From NCBI RefSeq assembly GCF_000340215.1, contig NW_006921538.1:2486651-2550650 (forward strand): 64,000 bases of DNA. The letters run 5' to 3'. How positions within the stretch are numbered: the first letter of the stretch is position 1; each line of letters starts with the position of its first letter. Below, piece after piece: positions 22,100 through 33,617 of the stretch. The notes beneath the pieces are model-generated. The model was not told where the DNA came from. It saw only the letters and a list, made by a program, of their open reading frames with translations, and did not search any database. The DNA is from Pseudocercospora fijiensis CIRAD86. Taxonomy: Eukaryota; Ascomycota; Dothideomycetes; Mycosphaerellales; Mycosphaerellaceae. The position numbers and the translations under genes were made by a program.

Positions 22100-23300
22100 T
22101 GATAATTGCTTTATATATAACTTTGGCTTTCTCGAATATAGCCCCCTATATAGAGGCTATAAGCCTATTAATAGATTGTATATTAGTATCTGCCCTCTGC
22201 TTTGCCTTCTTTACTTATAGTCCCTAGTTCAGTTTTAGATCTAGCTAGATCCCTAGTACCCTAAGCTCTGCTAATAGTTGGGTTTTAAAGCCTTAGATAG
22301 TAATTGATTGCTTTATATTATAGGTTAATTTAGCCTTGCTAAAGTGGATAAGCTAGTACTTTTTTAGGGCGAATTTTGCTCTATACCTTCTTGCCTATTT
22401 TTTATACTCTTAGTACTTCTCTTCTAGGATCTTGCAGTTGGTTTCTATTGTCTTAGACTAGGTAAGGATGTTTGTGTTATCTATAAACCCTAATGCTAAT
22501 GTGTTTTTTGATTCTAGGAGTAGGAGTAGGTCTACTATAAAGATAAGGAAGAGGATTAGGGAGAGTATTGATCCTTAGGGGATTCCCTTTTTAGTTAGCA
22601 TTAGATCTGATTTGAATTTGCCTAGAATAAGCTGTATTAATCTTTCCTATAGGAAGGACTAGATAAATTGGACTATCTAGTTTAGTATAGCTTTCTATTT
22701 AAGTATATATAGGAGCCTTTTATAGGAGACATTATTAAAGGCTCCTAAGATATTAAGGGAGAGGAGGGTTGCTACCTAGTTTTAACTATAGTGCTAGATA
22801 TGCTTGATCTGTTCTATAATTAGTTCTATAGCTATTAGTGTTGACCTCTTCTTTCTTCCTCCTATCTAGCCTTTAGGAAGGATGTTCCTTTCCTCGGCGA
22901 AGGTTGTTAGCCTTTTAGCGATAATTTTTTCTAGCACCTTGCCTATTATGTTAAGTAGGGCTATTAGTCTATAGGCCTTGAGCTGTATATAGTCTTCCTT
23001 CTAGGGCTTCCTTAGCACTACTATTAGGGACTTCCTAAATAGTCTTAGGTAGTGTCTTAGTGCTAGGCTTTATAAAAAGATATTAGCTAGTACTAGGGCT
23101 AGCCCCTTCCTATATACTTTTAGAAGTTTATTATAGATCTTGTCTTCTCCTAGTGCCTTGTTGCCTAGAATTTTCTTTAGGATCCTTTCAATGGTTTCGG
23201 GTTTAACCTAAGTGTCTCTTAGTGTGCCTAGTAGTAGAGCCTCTTATTCTTTCTCCTTTATATCTAATAGGTCTGCTTATACTTTTCTATAGAAGAAGTG
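22100..23300 (-). pseudogene. LINE reverse transcriptase relic
   Basis: On the minus strand, around 22480-22600, the RT core is recognisable: a GIP-stop-GS block (stop in place of the usual Gln) followed by a Leu-rich stretch and GFIDNTNIL, where the catalytic FxDD has become FIDN. Both changes are CpA/TpG-to-TpA transitions. Surrounding frames contain many TAG/TAA stops. The outer limits are approximate. Confidence 0.75.
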
Positions 23301-23899
23301 TTAGCCTAGGGCTCTTACTTTCCCTTCTATTGTGGTCTATATTTATCCTTATTGGTCTATAATGTCCGGGAATTGTAGTAGTATGTCTTTGTCCTGTTTA
23401 GGTCTCCTTGCCTATTTAGCTATCCTCTATATCTCCTCTAGTTTCTTTGTAATTATTCCTGTTATAGATCTCTATTCTTATATCTTGTCTTTCTTAATCT
23501 AGATCTTCTTTTCCTAGTAGGCTTTGTTATAGTTGTCCTATACTTCCTAGGTATAGGTTTGTGTCTACTACCTCCTAGCCTTCCTTACTACTTTAACCTT
23601 CCTTATACACTTACTAGTCTAGTATAGTTGCTAGTATAGTGAATGTTTCTTTGCTAGGGTATACTTTCTAGCTACCTGTTTTAGGATTCCTATTAGTTCT
23701 TCTACTGCTTTATTAATATCCTCTAGCCTTAGTAGGTGCTTTATTAAGAGTTCCTCTAGTTTTGGGTCCCTTTCTAGTTCCTCCTTAATCCTGCCCTATT
23801 AGGCACCTTTCTAGTTAAGCTTCTCCTCTAGTTCCCTTTCCTAATTAGCTTAGACATTTAGCTTAATCTATACCGGGAGGTAGTCTAATAATTCTTCTA

Positions 23900-24560
23900 G
23901 TTCCTAGTTGACCCTGCATCTTATAATCCTGTTCCTAATCTAATATAATACAAAGTATAGGTCTAGTATGCTACTGCTTCCTCTTGCCTCCTAAGTAATT
24001 AGTCCCTTTAGGGTAACAATTTCTATTCCTTCCCTCTCTAATATATCAATTAGTCTTCCTGCTAGGAAGTAGTAAGCTAGGGTAAAGTCTAAGCCCTAGA
24101 GGGGGTAGTAGAGGTTGAAATCCCTAAGTAGGATTTAGTAGGTGTTCCCCTAGATAACTCTAGGTAGTCTTTCTAGGGTTTTTAGTTAGGTACTGCTTCT
24201 TAAGTCTAGTAGTAGGTTATATATATAGTAGACTTAGAGTATACCTTAGGATATCTCTACTTAAACTAATGTTAGATCCCTATCCTCCTATAGTATAGCC
24301 TACTAGGTTTCTATATCTATCTCCTTGCTAATGTAGATATATATCCTTAGGGCTCCCTAGTTATAGATAATTGGGTAGTATCTTAGGTCTTTAACTGTTG
24401 CTAGTCTCTTTGTATATAGGTTGAGCTAGGGCTCTTAGATTGCAATAATGTAATGTTCTTTTAGATTTAGTGCTTAAAGGAAGCTCCTCTGTACCTTATC
24501 TTTGCTCTTATTGATATTGTACTGTATAATGTTTAGTAATATTGCAATGTTTATTAGGTT
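23900..24560 (-). pseudogene. LINE APE-type endonuclease relic
   Basis: The minus-strand frame starting near 24545 reads NIIQYNINKSKDKVQRSFL, then contains IIAI-stop-EP-stop-L, matching the opening of the endonuclease/exonuclease/phosphatase fold (WN.N, then the EP motif) with Gln codons turned into stops. Limits are approximate. Confidence 0.65.
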
Positions 24561-24599
24561 TTATCTATATCATTTCCCTATAAGTTTTCCTTTAGTCTT

Positions 24600-25880
24600 C
24601 CCTTACTTTAGACCAATATTTGACTAAGCTTTGTCTGCCCTGCTTCCTTTCCTGCAATATTAAGGTATCTTAGTCTCCCTAGTTGCTAGTGACTCTCTTG
24701 TGCTAGTAAGGCCCTGAATGTAAACCTATTATCTTATCTAGACCTCTTTTATAGTACTTAGCTAGGTTGCTTCTACACCTAGCTGCCCTAGCTTATTGTA
24801 TATCTTTTTGGTATGTTGATTCTAGCTTCCTTTACCTTCCTAGCTGCCTGTATTCTTACTAGGTATTCCTTCGCCTAAGAGGGGTGTCTTTTAGTATAGT
24901 ATATACATCTTGCTTCTCCCTTATATGCTTTGCATTCTTTAACCTAGTAATCCCCTATACAATAGGAGCAGGTGTTAGTTGTCTTTATATACTTAGCTAC
25001 TAAGTGTCTATAGTGCTAATATTTAAAGCACTATATTATCCTATAGTTGCTTCTATATATCTCTGTTTCTAATCTTTTAAAGTCCTAGAACAACCCCTAG
25101 TCTAGTACTATATTAGCTTGCTCTATACTCCCTACCTAGATAATTAGGGAAGACTGCTTCTTAGTCTCTTCGATTTTCCTTTTGATCTATGCTACTTTTG
25201 TAATCTTTAGGCCTAGGTATATAGCTTGGTTTTGTCTCTATAGGCTCTTAATATCCTGTTCTTCCTTAAAGCTTCTTATTATACTATAGGCTATAATTAT
25301 AAATTGCTATTAGGAGACCTTTGCTGTTTTCCCTATCTTAGTTGTCTATTCTTTTTATGTTTCTAGCTTCTTTTTGTCCTACTCTTATACTATAAACAGC
25401 TTGATTACCCCTTTACCTTCGTTCCTAGCCCTAATTACCTCTTTAACTGTAATTCTTTCTACAATCTCTTTCCCTATAAGTCCTTAGATTTCCTTTTGCT
25501 CCTATAGGTCTGTAATATAGACTCTAACTACTGTCCTCGGGGGTTTTAGCGCCTCCTAACTAGCTACTGCTACCTAGGTGCGGTAGTTTAGGCTTATCTC
25601 CTATTGTTTCTTCGTAATCTTTGCTGCGACTATATTAGCTACCTTTGTAATTACGTAGCTTGCCTAGTTATAGATTGCTTTTAGTCCTCTAAGGAGTTCT
25701 AAGATCATTATCCTATATGCCCTCTTAGGGGTTCTTCTATCTTCCGCCTTTAGTACCTCCTCTGCCCTCGTATATAGTGCTTTCCATTCGTCCTCCCTTC
25801 CTTCTTAACTGTCTTCCCTTCGTCTCTGATTGTTCGCTACTATTTTTCTTTTTAACTCGAAGGTTGAGCGTAGTATATAG
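24600..25880 (-). pseudogene. LINE ORF1 (gag-like) relic with zinc knuckle
   Basis: Near 24890-24990 the minus strand encodes CSYCIGDY-stop-VKEC, a CCHC knuckle in which the His is now Tyr and a Trp codon is a stop. A further Cys and His (ARCIYYTKRH) follow. The N-terminal part is too decayed to read. Confidence 0.6.
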
Positions 25881-25886
25881 CCCTTC

Positions 25887-26711
25887 CTTTAAACTATATA
25901 ATTTATCGGGGGACTAGTAGTAGAAATAACTAGTATAATAGCTAAATCTATAATAGCTAGATAGTATAGCTTAAAGCTATTAATCTCTAAGAATTATACT
26001 ACTAGACTTACTAGCTAGATAATAACTACTAGTAATTAGGGGGTTATATATAATATATCTAGGCCTCTACTAAGGTAGTATATCTATTCTTTTAGTATAT
26101 ATTCTATATATAGCCTAAATAATTAAATTTTATTTATATATTTTAAGCTAAGGTTAATAACTTTTACTACTAGTAAATTTACTACTAAAGTCTAAATCGC
26201 TATTTTAGTATATAGCTAAAGTCCTATTCTCTCTTACTATAGTAATTAGCTAAGTAGTACTTAGTATTTGCTATAGATATATTTCGTTTTCTAACTAAAT
26301 ATTTAAAGCCTACTAACTAAGAGTCTAAGGGAATTAATAGCGCGCGTCTAGACTAGCAGCAAACTACTACTTAGATACTAGTACTTATACTAAGCCCTAC
26401 TAAACTATATACTATAGCTAGAACAAACTACTATATAACTTAAAAAAGCATAACTATAATTAAGAATTGTAAGATTAGTAAATTTTCCTTTATAAACTAG
26501 GGCATAGATATATATAGAAACTAAAATTATAATATTCTCTAAAACTAGTATCGTATTCCTAGAACCTTATAGATAGCTATATTATATATAATATAAACAT
26601 ACCTAGGCCTATAGTTGTAGAGTCTAAGAGCCTTTAGCTATCGAAGTTTGCTAGCCTCGGTAGTCGAGATATATATACGATTAGTAATCAAAACAAATAC
26701 ATTGCAAGCTG
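25887..26711. repeat. Continuation of the interrupted satellite, then AT-rich relic
   Basis: 25887-25900 is the second copy of the LINE target duplication, and 25901-25915 (ATTTATCGGGGGACT) matches the satellite segment seen at 20396 and 19858. Beyond about 25950 the sequence is AT-rich and stop-filled with no identifiable element. The last 50 bases (26660-26711) regain CpA dinucleotides and look unmutated. Confidence 0.6.
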
Positions 26712-26716
26712 CCAGT
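26712..26716. repeat. Left target-site duplication of the Ty3/gypsy element (CCAGT)
   Basis: CCAGT lies directly before the left LTR and again directly after the right LTR (33818-33822). Five bases is the usual size for Ty3/gypsy integrases. Confidence 0.9.
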
Positions 26717-26914
26717 TGTAAGAAGGGTTATGTTAGCAGGTAGATAGGGTGGTAGTAAATTAGTATAGTATTCGATAGAGATCTAAGAGGAGAGGGAGGA
26801 AGGCAGGCCAGTTGGCCTAACGCTAAGCGCTAAGCCCTGCCTAAGGCATCAAGACCCTAGCTTTACTCGAGCCTAGTCACATGCTAATTACGTGTAACCT
26901 CTTTGGTCCTGATA
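26717..26914 (-). repeat. 3' LTR (198 bp), heavily RIP-mutated
   Basis: It begins TGTAAGAAGGG and ends TCCTGATA, so the canonical terminal CA has become TA. It differs from the other LTR at 14 bases, all C-to-T or G-to-A in CpA/TpG context, 12 of them changed in this copy, plus a 2-bp deletion. Confidence 0.92.
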
Positions 26915-26918
26915 CACG

Positions 26919-26928
26919 CTTCCCTTCT
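26919..26928 (-). other. Probable polypurine tract
   Basis: On the sense strand AGAAGGGAAG lies four bases upstream of the 3' LTR, the position where plus-strand synthesis is primed. A four-base gap (CGTG) before the LTR makes the call tentative. Confidence 0.5.
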
Positions 26929-28164
26929 AAAGGCCGCGCCCTCGTAGCCGGTCTATGTCCTATTCTTAACCTCTATCGCTACTAACTTAGCAGGTCTAGC
27001 AAGCTTCTCAGTCCGCGCTAAATTGAACACGTAATCACCGATTATGTAACTATGTTAAACCTCACCTCTAATACAATACAATGTCCAACTCCAACTGCGC
27101 TATCCCTATATACAATAAAGTGATATATAACTACAAGAATTAAGGACTATCGACTAATTATAATACGAGCGCGTCTTCCCTACTATAATAGGTAGACGTA
27201 CGAGGTATTGCAGCACTGCCTCCGTTCTAAGTGATATTATATCGAGTTCTTTGCGTCTACTCTTAAAAGACCTAGCAATGTCCGCTTCCGAGGGTTTGTC
27301 CGTTCCGAGGGTTATTATTCTTATTGTTCGTAGTTTCGCTAGCCCTAATTAGCTAGGTTTAGCAGCCTTTAAGTGTCAACTAATTATATCTTTTCAAAAA
27401 ACTCAGTTCTTCTAGTTTCTATAGGTAAAGGCTATTATAAGTGCAGTAGTAGAGGTTCGCCTCGCTTAAAGGGCCAGATAGATCGAGGAGTAACCTATTA
27501 TCTGCAAGATCGACCCTAGCTAGCTTAGCTCTATAGTTTTGCCCTTAGTTAGTTAGTCTATTAGTCTACTTAATCTTTTAAGCGGCTCAAAGTTTTAACT
27601 TAGCCTTAAAGTTTGATCAAAGTTTTAATTAAAGGTGCCTTAGAGTTTTAGTGCAGGTAAGGTCGACAATAGCAAGTAATGTTAATAATAGCGACGCTAG
27701 TCGTCTTAGCGCTAACTTCACCTTCTTCTAATTTCCTTCTTTAACTAATAATAACTCGGCAACACCGTTACTAATATAGCTATGTCCTTCCTTTCTTAAA
27801 TATTAACACACTCCGTAACACTGTTACTAATATAGCCGCGCCGGCCGCGCCGTCCTTGCCGATTGCCTAGGCCTCGAGGCCTCGACAGAATAAAGGAACA
27901 AGAGGGGGACCTAAGTGCTAGGAGAAGGCCTTATAGGGCGCATTAGTAAAGAGGTAGAGCCCTTAAAAGAGCGTACAATTAGTTAACGCGTCGTAGCGCG
28001 CTTGTTAACACTCGGTGCGCGTTTACTATAGTAGTGTAGTCTTATTGTCTCTTGTTGCTAACAATTGCTTGCAGCTAATTAGTTAGCTAATAGCACCCCG
28101 GGGGTAGCATTAATCCTAGGCGACATTATAGGCCCTTAGCCTTCTTCTTGTTCTTTACACTAGT

Positions 28165-28400
28165 CTAATACTTATCTAATAACTCGGTTATATCCTTAAA
28201 GGAACCTTTAGCTTCCTATAAGTCCTATTCAGGTAAATAGCCTTGCTATCTTAGCAGGTACTCCTTCTTGCCTTTCCTAGTCTAGTGCTATAGGATACGT
28301 TCTATAGACTATAGCTCCTTACTATCCGCTAGTATGTCTTCGTGTTCTATAGAGGCTTCATCCCCTTCGCGCAGGTAGTACGGCTTAAGGAGGGATACAT
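28165..28400 (-). pseudogene. Chromodomain at the integrase C-terminus (relic)
   Basis: The minus strand shows IERIL, then KGKKEYLLR, a stop at a Trp codon, QGYLPE, a further stop at a Gln codon, and DITELLDKY. This is the chromodomain pattern that in chromoviruses guides integration to modified histones. At least four stops come from CAG/CAA or TGG codons. Confidence 0.8.
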
Positions 28401-28799
28401 AGAAGGTGTTATAGATAGTATAATAAGGTAGGAGCTACAACTAATAGGCCTGTATGCCCTTAGCCTCTCGAATGCGGAATGGGCTAATGTATCTTAGTGC
28501 GAGCTTAGGCCTTGTTTTGCCGTTAGGTAATAGGTGTTTGCAGATGCGGAGGTTCTTAGTACTTAGTATAACTATATCGCCTTGTTTAAAGGTTATCGGC
28601 GTGTAGTGCTTATCGTAGTAGGTCTTTTAGTACTCTTAAGCCTTTGTCAACTTCTCGGCTATCTTAGTATAGATTTCTCGCATCTTCTAAACCCTCTTAA
28701 TAGCCGCTAGTATTTCGGGTACTTAACGCGCTTCCCTTTCCTTGCGCTCGGCCTCGAGCGATAGTAGGTCTTGCGGTATAGCAGCGTTCTAGCCTATTA

Positions 28800-29900
28800 T
28801 AGCTATGTATAGTAATACCTTAGTCGATAAGTGGACACTGTTATTGTATACGAATTCAGCTAGTTACAGGAGGTTGACCTAGTCGTTAGGGTTCTCGTTA
28901 ATATAACTACGCAGGTACTGCTATAGGGTAGCATTCTGCCTCTCTATTTAACCGTTAGTCTATAGATAGAAGGCTATTAATAGCTAATGCTTTAGTCTTA
29001 GCTGCAAGCAAATCTCGCTCTAATAGTAAGATATTAGTGTCGATCTACGATTAGACACTATCCCCTTAGGGGTCCCCTAATAGATATAGAAGATATTGTT
29101 CTATAGCGCTTCTGCTATATTAATAGCAGTCCAATCTTTTCGCGCTAGGATGTATCGAGCGCCTTTAGTAAATCGATCTACTACAACAAGGATAGCATTA
29201 TATACGTCCTTGCTGCCCCTACGCCTAGTAGGTAGAAGGCCTGTAATAAAGTCTATTATTAGCTTAGTAAATGGCTTCTTTAGAACAGGGAGCGAGGACA
29301 ACTCGCCGAACGGCAAGTGCTTCGGTGCTTTAACTCGCTAGTATACTATACAAGTCTGTATATACTCCTTTATATGCCGCTTACTATTTGGCTAGTAGTA
29401 TATACGCGATAGTAACTCGTGCGACCTCTCTATACTATAGTAACTAGCGAGCTTACTATTATAGTGCCTTTTTAAAAGCTCTTGCCTAATCGATTGTTTA
29501 GCGGGGACATAATACCTGCCCTTAAACTTTAAGTAACCTTTATCGTCGATCGACTAATTGTTGTTACTCTTGCTAGATCGAGTCGCCCGTCTACTTATAA
29601 GCTTATTAATGCGCTCGACAGCAAAGGCGTCCCTCTGCTAAGCACGTAACAGCTTATTTATAAACGATTAACTATCCCTATTTGCAAGGTTATTTAATAG
29701 TACCCTCGCTATCGAACGAGGTACGTATTATATGCATCTAATAGTACTAGTAGCCGGAACTACTGCAACCTCTTCTATAGTGCTGTCGCTATAGATAGCA
29801 ATATCTTTAATCGAGTTATTATAGCTCGAGCGATCTACGTCCTTCTTAACGTGCACTAGAAGAACGACAACTCCGCTATAGTATTTGTTGTCGCCGCGGG
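28800..29900 (-). pseudogene. Ty3/gypsy integrase relic
   Basis: The catalytic core is clear. An open stretch at 29101-29316 contains LIIDFITGLLPTRRRGSKD and LVVVDRFTK with the first catalytic Asp. The second catalytic position reads GIVSNRRS, with Asn in place of Asp. The third is kept in NGQIERQNATLQQYLRSY. The downstream region (VSLLKPYY) leads into the chromodomain. Confidence 0.85.
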
Positions 29901-29949
29901 GTCCGGAAGTCCGCTTATCCTACGCTTGCTTATTAACAATACGGGCTAT

Positions 29950-30480
29950 AGCAATCTTATACTATAGGGTTAGAAACAAAGAATTAATATATTAGGTCTC
30001 GCTATCGTAATTAGGTCGCCTCGATAGGCTATTAGCAGGGTTGCTTACGCCTAGCCGATATAATATATTAAAATCAAACCCGGCGAGGTAGACGGCCTAT
30101 CTAGCCTGTCGACCTATAACCCTAGTAACCTTAGTAATGCTACGGAGGTTGTTATAGTCTATATAGACCTAAATTGTATGCTAAGCACTATCGAGATAGT
30201 AGCGCTAATGCTTAAAGGCTTCTACGATTGCTAAGAGCTCTTGCTCGTAGGTCTTATATCGACGTTCTATATCGATTATCTTTCGTAAAAAGAAGCCAAT
30301 CGGGTACTAGTAATAGTTATTATCTAATTGCTGTAACATAATAGCCGATATAGCGAACTGTAAAGCGTTAGTCTCAATTCGGATCTGCTTGCTTAGCACG
30401 AAATAGTGCAATAGGGGCACTTTAGTAAAGCGTTGCTTTAGGCCGTTAAAAGCGGCTTGTGTCTTATTAGTCTATTTGAA
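29950..30480 (-). pseudogene. Ty3/gypsy RNase H relic
   Basis: The minus strand encodes YEQELLAIVEAFKHWRYYL, then IDYNNLRSI, a stop at a Trp codon, LAGFDFNILYRLG and NSLSRRPNY. These match the RNase H domain and the connection to integrase. The last catalytic Asp position now reads Asn. Confidence 0.75.
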
Positions 30481-30499
30481 CTCTCTAGACGGGTTGGCC

Positions 30500-31443
30500 T
30501 TAGTTTTGGTGAGCTTAGTTAGGGGCATTACATACCGTAAATAGCCCTTAATAAAGCGGCGGTAGAAATTAGCGAAGCCGAGGAACGATTAAAGTTCCTT
30601 AATAGACGTAGGAACAGGCTATTTAGTAATAGTTTTAATCCGATTAGGATTAGCCTTAACACCCTTAGTTAATACGAGGAAGCTAAGGAATAACACCTCT
30701 TTAGTAGCAAAGGTGCATTTAGAAGGTTTGTAATATAGGCTATAGGCTCGTAGGCGGTCGAGGACCTTACGTACTACGGCCTAGTATTCTGCAATATTAG
30801 GTGAATGTATATAAACTAGGATGTTATCTAGGTAAACTATATAGAGATAGTCTAATAGGCCTAAAAGGGCTCGATTGATGTAGGATTAGAATGTTATAGG
30901 GGCATTAGCTAGCCCGAATAGCATAACTAAGTACTCGAAGTAGCTATAGCGAGTGCGGAAGGCTGTCTTCTATTTATCGCCCTTACGAATACAGATGCGG
31001 TAATAGGCGTCCTTAATGTCCAATATAGTATAGTAGTAGGCACTAGAAAGGCGATCGAGGGTCTTATTAATAAGCGGAAGTGGATAGCGGTCTTTAATAG
31101 TAATAGTATTAAGTCTACGGTAATCAACGTATAACCGCAGGCTACTATCCTTCTTTAGAACAAACAGGATTAGTGCACTAGCAGGGCTATTACTATACCG
31201 AATGCGACTATTAGCTAGGTTTTCCTCTAGGTACTTACGCAGTATAGCAAGCTCTCGCTTACTAAGGTTATAGAGGGGGCTAAAAGGAACCTCTTTGCCC
31301 TCTATAATATCAATCTTATAATCCGTCTCTTTAAACATAGGCAATGTCGATGCTAAGTGGTGTTTGAATATATTAATGTAGGTCTCTCGAATGGGTTCTA
31401 GTATGCGCCTAAGTTGTTTAGGATCTATGCTATTAGGGGGCAC
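30500..31443 (-). pseudogene. Ty3/gypsy reverse transcriptase relic
   Basis: The N-terminal half is still open over 157 codons (30970-31443) and shows YVDYRRLNTITIKDRYPLPL and LDIKDAYYRI with its catalytic Asp. Further on, YFEYLVMLFGLANAPITF is intact, but the active-site box reads YLDN in place of YLDD, a TpG-to-TpA change. Stops follow in the thumb. Confidence 0.9.
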
Positions 31444-31549
31444 TGGTTTATCGTTATTACTACCGAGCAGGTCGGCAGTCGGATTAGCTAAGGCAGGTGT
31501 TAGGTTGCTAATAAACAGGACCCTAATATCATTAGGACACTCGCTAACA

Positions 31550-31990
31550 TTAATGTATTTAATATCCTCTTTCCTAGCGATTCTAAATCGCTACTTCTAG
31601 AGGCCTAGGTCTATAGCTATAGCGTAGTACTTAAGAACAGGGTTACTAATAACAATATCGGATAGGAGGCTGTCTATGTCTACTGCGTAGGCAGTGAAAT
31701 CTAGTAGGCGCTCATTTCCGAGGTCGTCCTTTAGAGCTATAGGAATATAGTAGGCCCTATAGGTTAAGTGCCGAGCGTTATTAAACCAAGCAAGGGTTAG
31801 CAGGTTAGTCTTCGGCAGTTGTCGAAGGTCTAATTGCTTAGCTAGGCGATAGCTAATAAGGGCGCTAACTGAATTTCCTAGATCTAGTATAACCTTGGTT
31901 TAATAGGTAGTGCCCTTCGTGTCCTATACAAGGCAGGAGCGTGTTATAGCTAGTACAATGTCGATAGTCTTACGCCGTACAAGGCCAACA
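31550..31990 (-). pseudogene. Probable Ty3/gypsy protease region
   Basis: Between the zinc knuckle and RT, the minus strand reads LDLGNSVSALISYRLAKQL near 31880, in the position of the aspartic protease DSG motif, followed by LPKTNLLTLAWFNNARHL. The motif has Leu in place of Ser. The assignment rests mainly on position. Confidence 0.55.
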
Positions 31991-32029
31991 GTTAGTGCGG
32001 CGCTTATTCTTTTTTCGACTAATTAAAAG

Positions 32030-33362
32030 AGCCGACTAGGGTAGCATTAGCGGCTAAAAGGTGTTTCCTATACTTAGCGGAAGTACGGTTAATTCGGGCC
32101 TAGTCCTTAGGTTTGTCGCATTGGCCTAGTAGATAGCTAGTGCTGTTACAATTAAAGCACTTTAATCCGGTCGGGAGATTGTTGCTATAGCTATTGTTGC
32201 TGCTATTATTAGTCGAGCGGTTAGTATTGTAGGGATACGAGCCCCTTCTACGGCCCCTGTCGCGGCCTCCTCTATATAGCCGGCGGCTATAGCCTCTTCT
32301 ACGATCGTTACTGTTCCTATTGTTAGCATTGTTGTCCTAGTAGGAACCTTGGTTTCCTCCGCGGCTACGGTTGCTACGGTTAGTACTAGCTAGTCGAATC
32401 CTCGATTCTAGTCGTTATTAGAGCTAAACAGCCCGTTCGGCTGTTTCCACTTCGACTATGAATTGAATACGTGTTAGATTAGCTTGTTCGAACACACGGC
32501 GACGGTCTAATTCGAGGATAAGCTCCTATCTGAGTTTTAGGCGTATCTCGGAGATCTATATAGAATTAGTCTTAGGCGGAAGGTCGTCTTTAAGGGTTTT
32601 TAAATAGGCTTCAAATAAGCGAGCCGATTGATTAGTCTTCTGTTTAGCTCGAAGATATAGGTCCTAAGCGTGTTGTTGCCTTAGTATAGGGTTTCTAAGG
32701 GTGTCTAGTATAATAGTTTTGTAGGTTTGCTACTAAACAGTAGTCTAGTTATTAAGGGAGTCGAAATAGTTATCCTATATACGCTTTAGGTCGCTATTAA
32801 TGTACTGTATAGCGTATACGACTAAGGAATAGTCGTCTAGTAGCGCTCTTAGTGCATTGCGCTAGTTAAGTTTATAGTTACGAATGTAGTCGTTATACTG
32901 CTTTCGACTAGAGCTATTAAATACGGTATAGTCCTTAAGTTTAGCGTCCTTCTTTTAGACAGGTAGTAAAGAAGGTCCTACTATTGGCTTAGTAGTAGTT
33001 GTTAGAGATTCCTAGAGGCGGCGAATCTCGAGAAGATTATCCTTTAGCTATTGTTCTTAACGCAAGGCAGTAAGCCTGTTTTAGGTAGCTTCTTAAAGTC
33101 TCGCTACTGGTTAGGGACTAAAGGCTAGCTAGCTATATCGACGGTTGACAATATTGTTAAGAATGTCGTCGACAGGTAATTCTAGGTCGTTACCTAGAAT
33201 TGTAGGTTCTTCTTTAATAGGCTCTCCGGTAGGCTCTTTAGTAGGAGGCACTTTAGTAGGCACTTTAGCGGGAACTGTGCTACTAGCGTTGTCGTTGCTA
33301 GCGCTGCTAGCGGCAGCACGGTTGTTGTTTCGTAATAAACCGGCTATTATAAGGGGCGACAC
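32030..33362 (-). pseudogene. Ty3/gypsy gag relic with zinc knuckle
   Basis: A probable start ATG at 33360-33362 opens a 77-codon frame rich in Ala, Asn, Pro and Glu. Near 32112-32163 lies KCFNCNSTSYLLGQCDK, a CCHC knuckle with Tyr replacing His (CpA to TpA). Multiple stops separate the two. Confidence 0.75.
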
Positions 33363-33608
33363 TAATAATGTATTATTAGCCCCTAAGATACGGATATAGC
33401 GGAATTAGTAGATATCGGCTTAGTATGCTTAACTTAGTGTAATAGGCCGTATAGAAGGCCTTGCTTGATAATTGGTACGGTTGTTTCGATAGGATGGTAC
33501 GTATAGGTCCCGTTCTTCGGGCGCAATATAGTTAGATTAGTCTTATTCGTAGCTATACTGCTAAAAGCTTGAAATAAGAACTATCTAGCTGCTGCCCTTA
33601 AAGGGTGG

Positions 33609-33617
33609 ATCGAATAC
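33609..33617 (-). promoter_or_regulatory. Primer binding site, self-priming type
   Basis: Directly next to the 5' LTR the sense strand reads GTATTCGAT. Its exact complement ATCGAATAC is present in the sense strand of the LTR itself (33671-33679, also 26768-26776). No tRNA 3'-end complement beginning TGG is seen. This matches the self-priming layout known from Tf1/sushi elements. Confidence 0.6.

Larger units (their letters stand above)
20982..25886 (-). mobile_element. RIP-inactivated non-LTR retrotransposon (LINE, Tad1-like)
   Basis: A 4.9 kb insertion bounded by a 14-bp target duplication. Read on the minus strand it has, in order, a gag-like region with a zinc knuckle, an endonuclease and a reverse transcriptase. 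The 3' end (left) is an (ATCT)n tail, a common LINE terminus. No long frame survives: Gln codons CAA/CAG have become TAA/TAG throughout. The Tad1 clade is the commonest LINE in such fungi and fits the domain order, but the clade is inference. No RNase H domain could be recognised with confidence in the left third. Confidence 0.82.
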
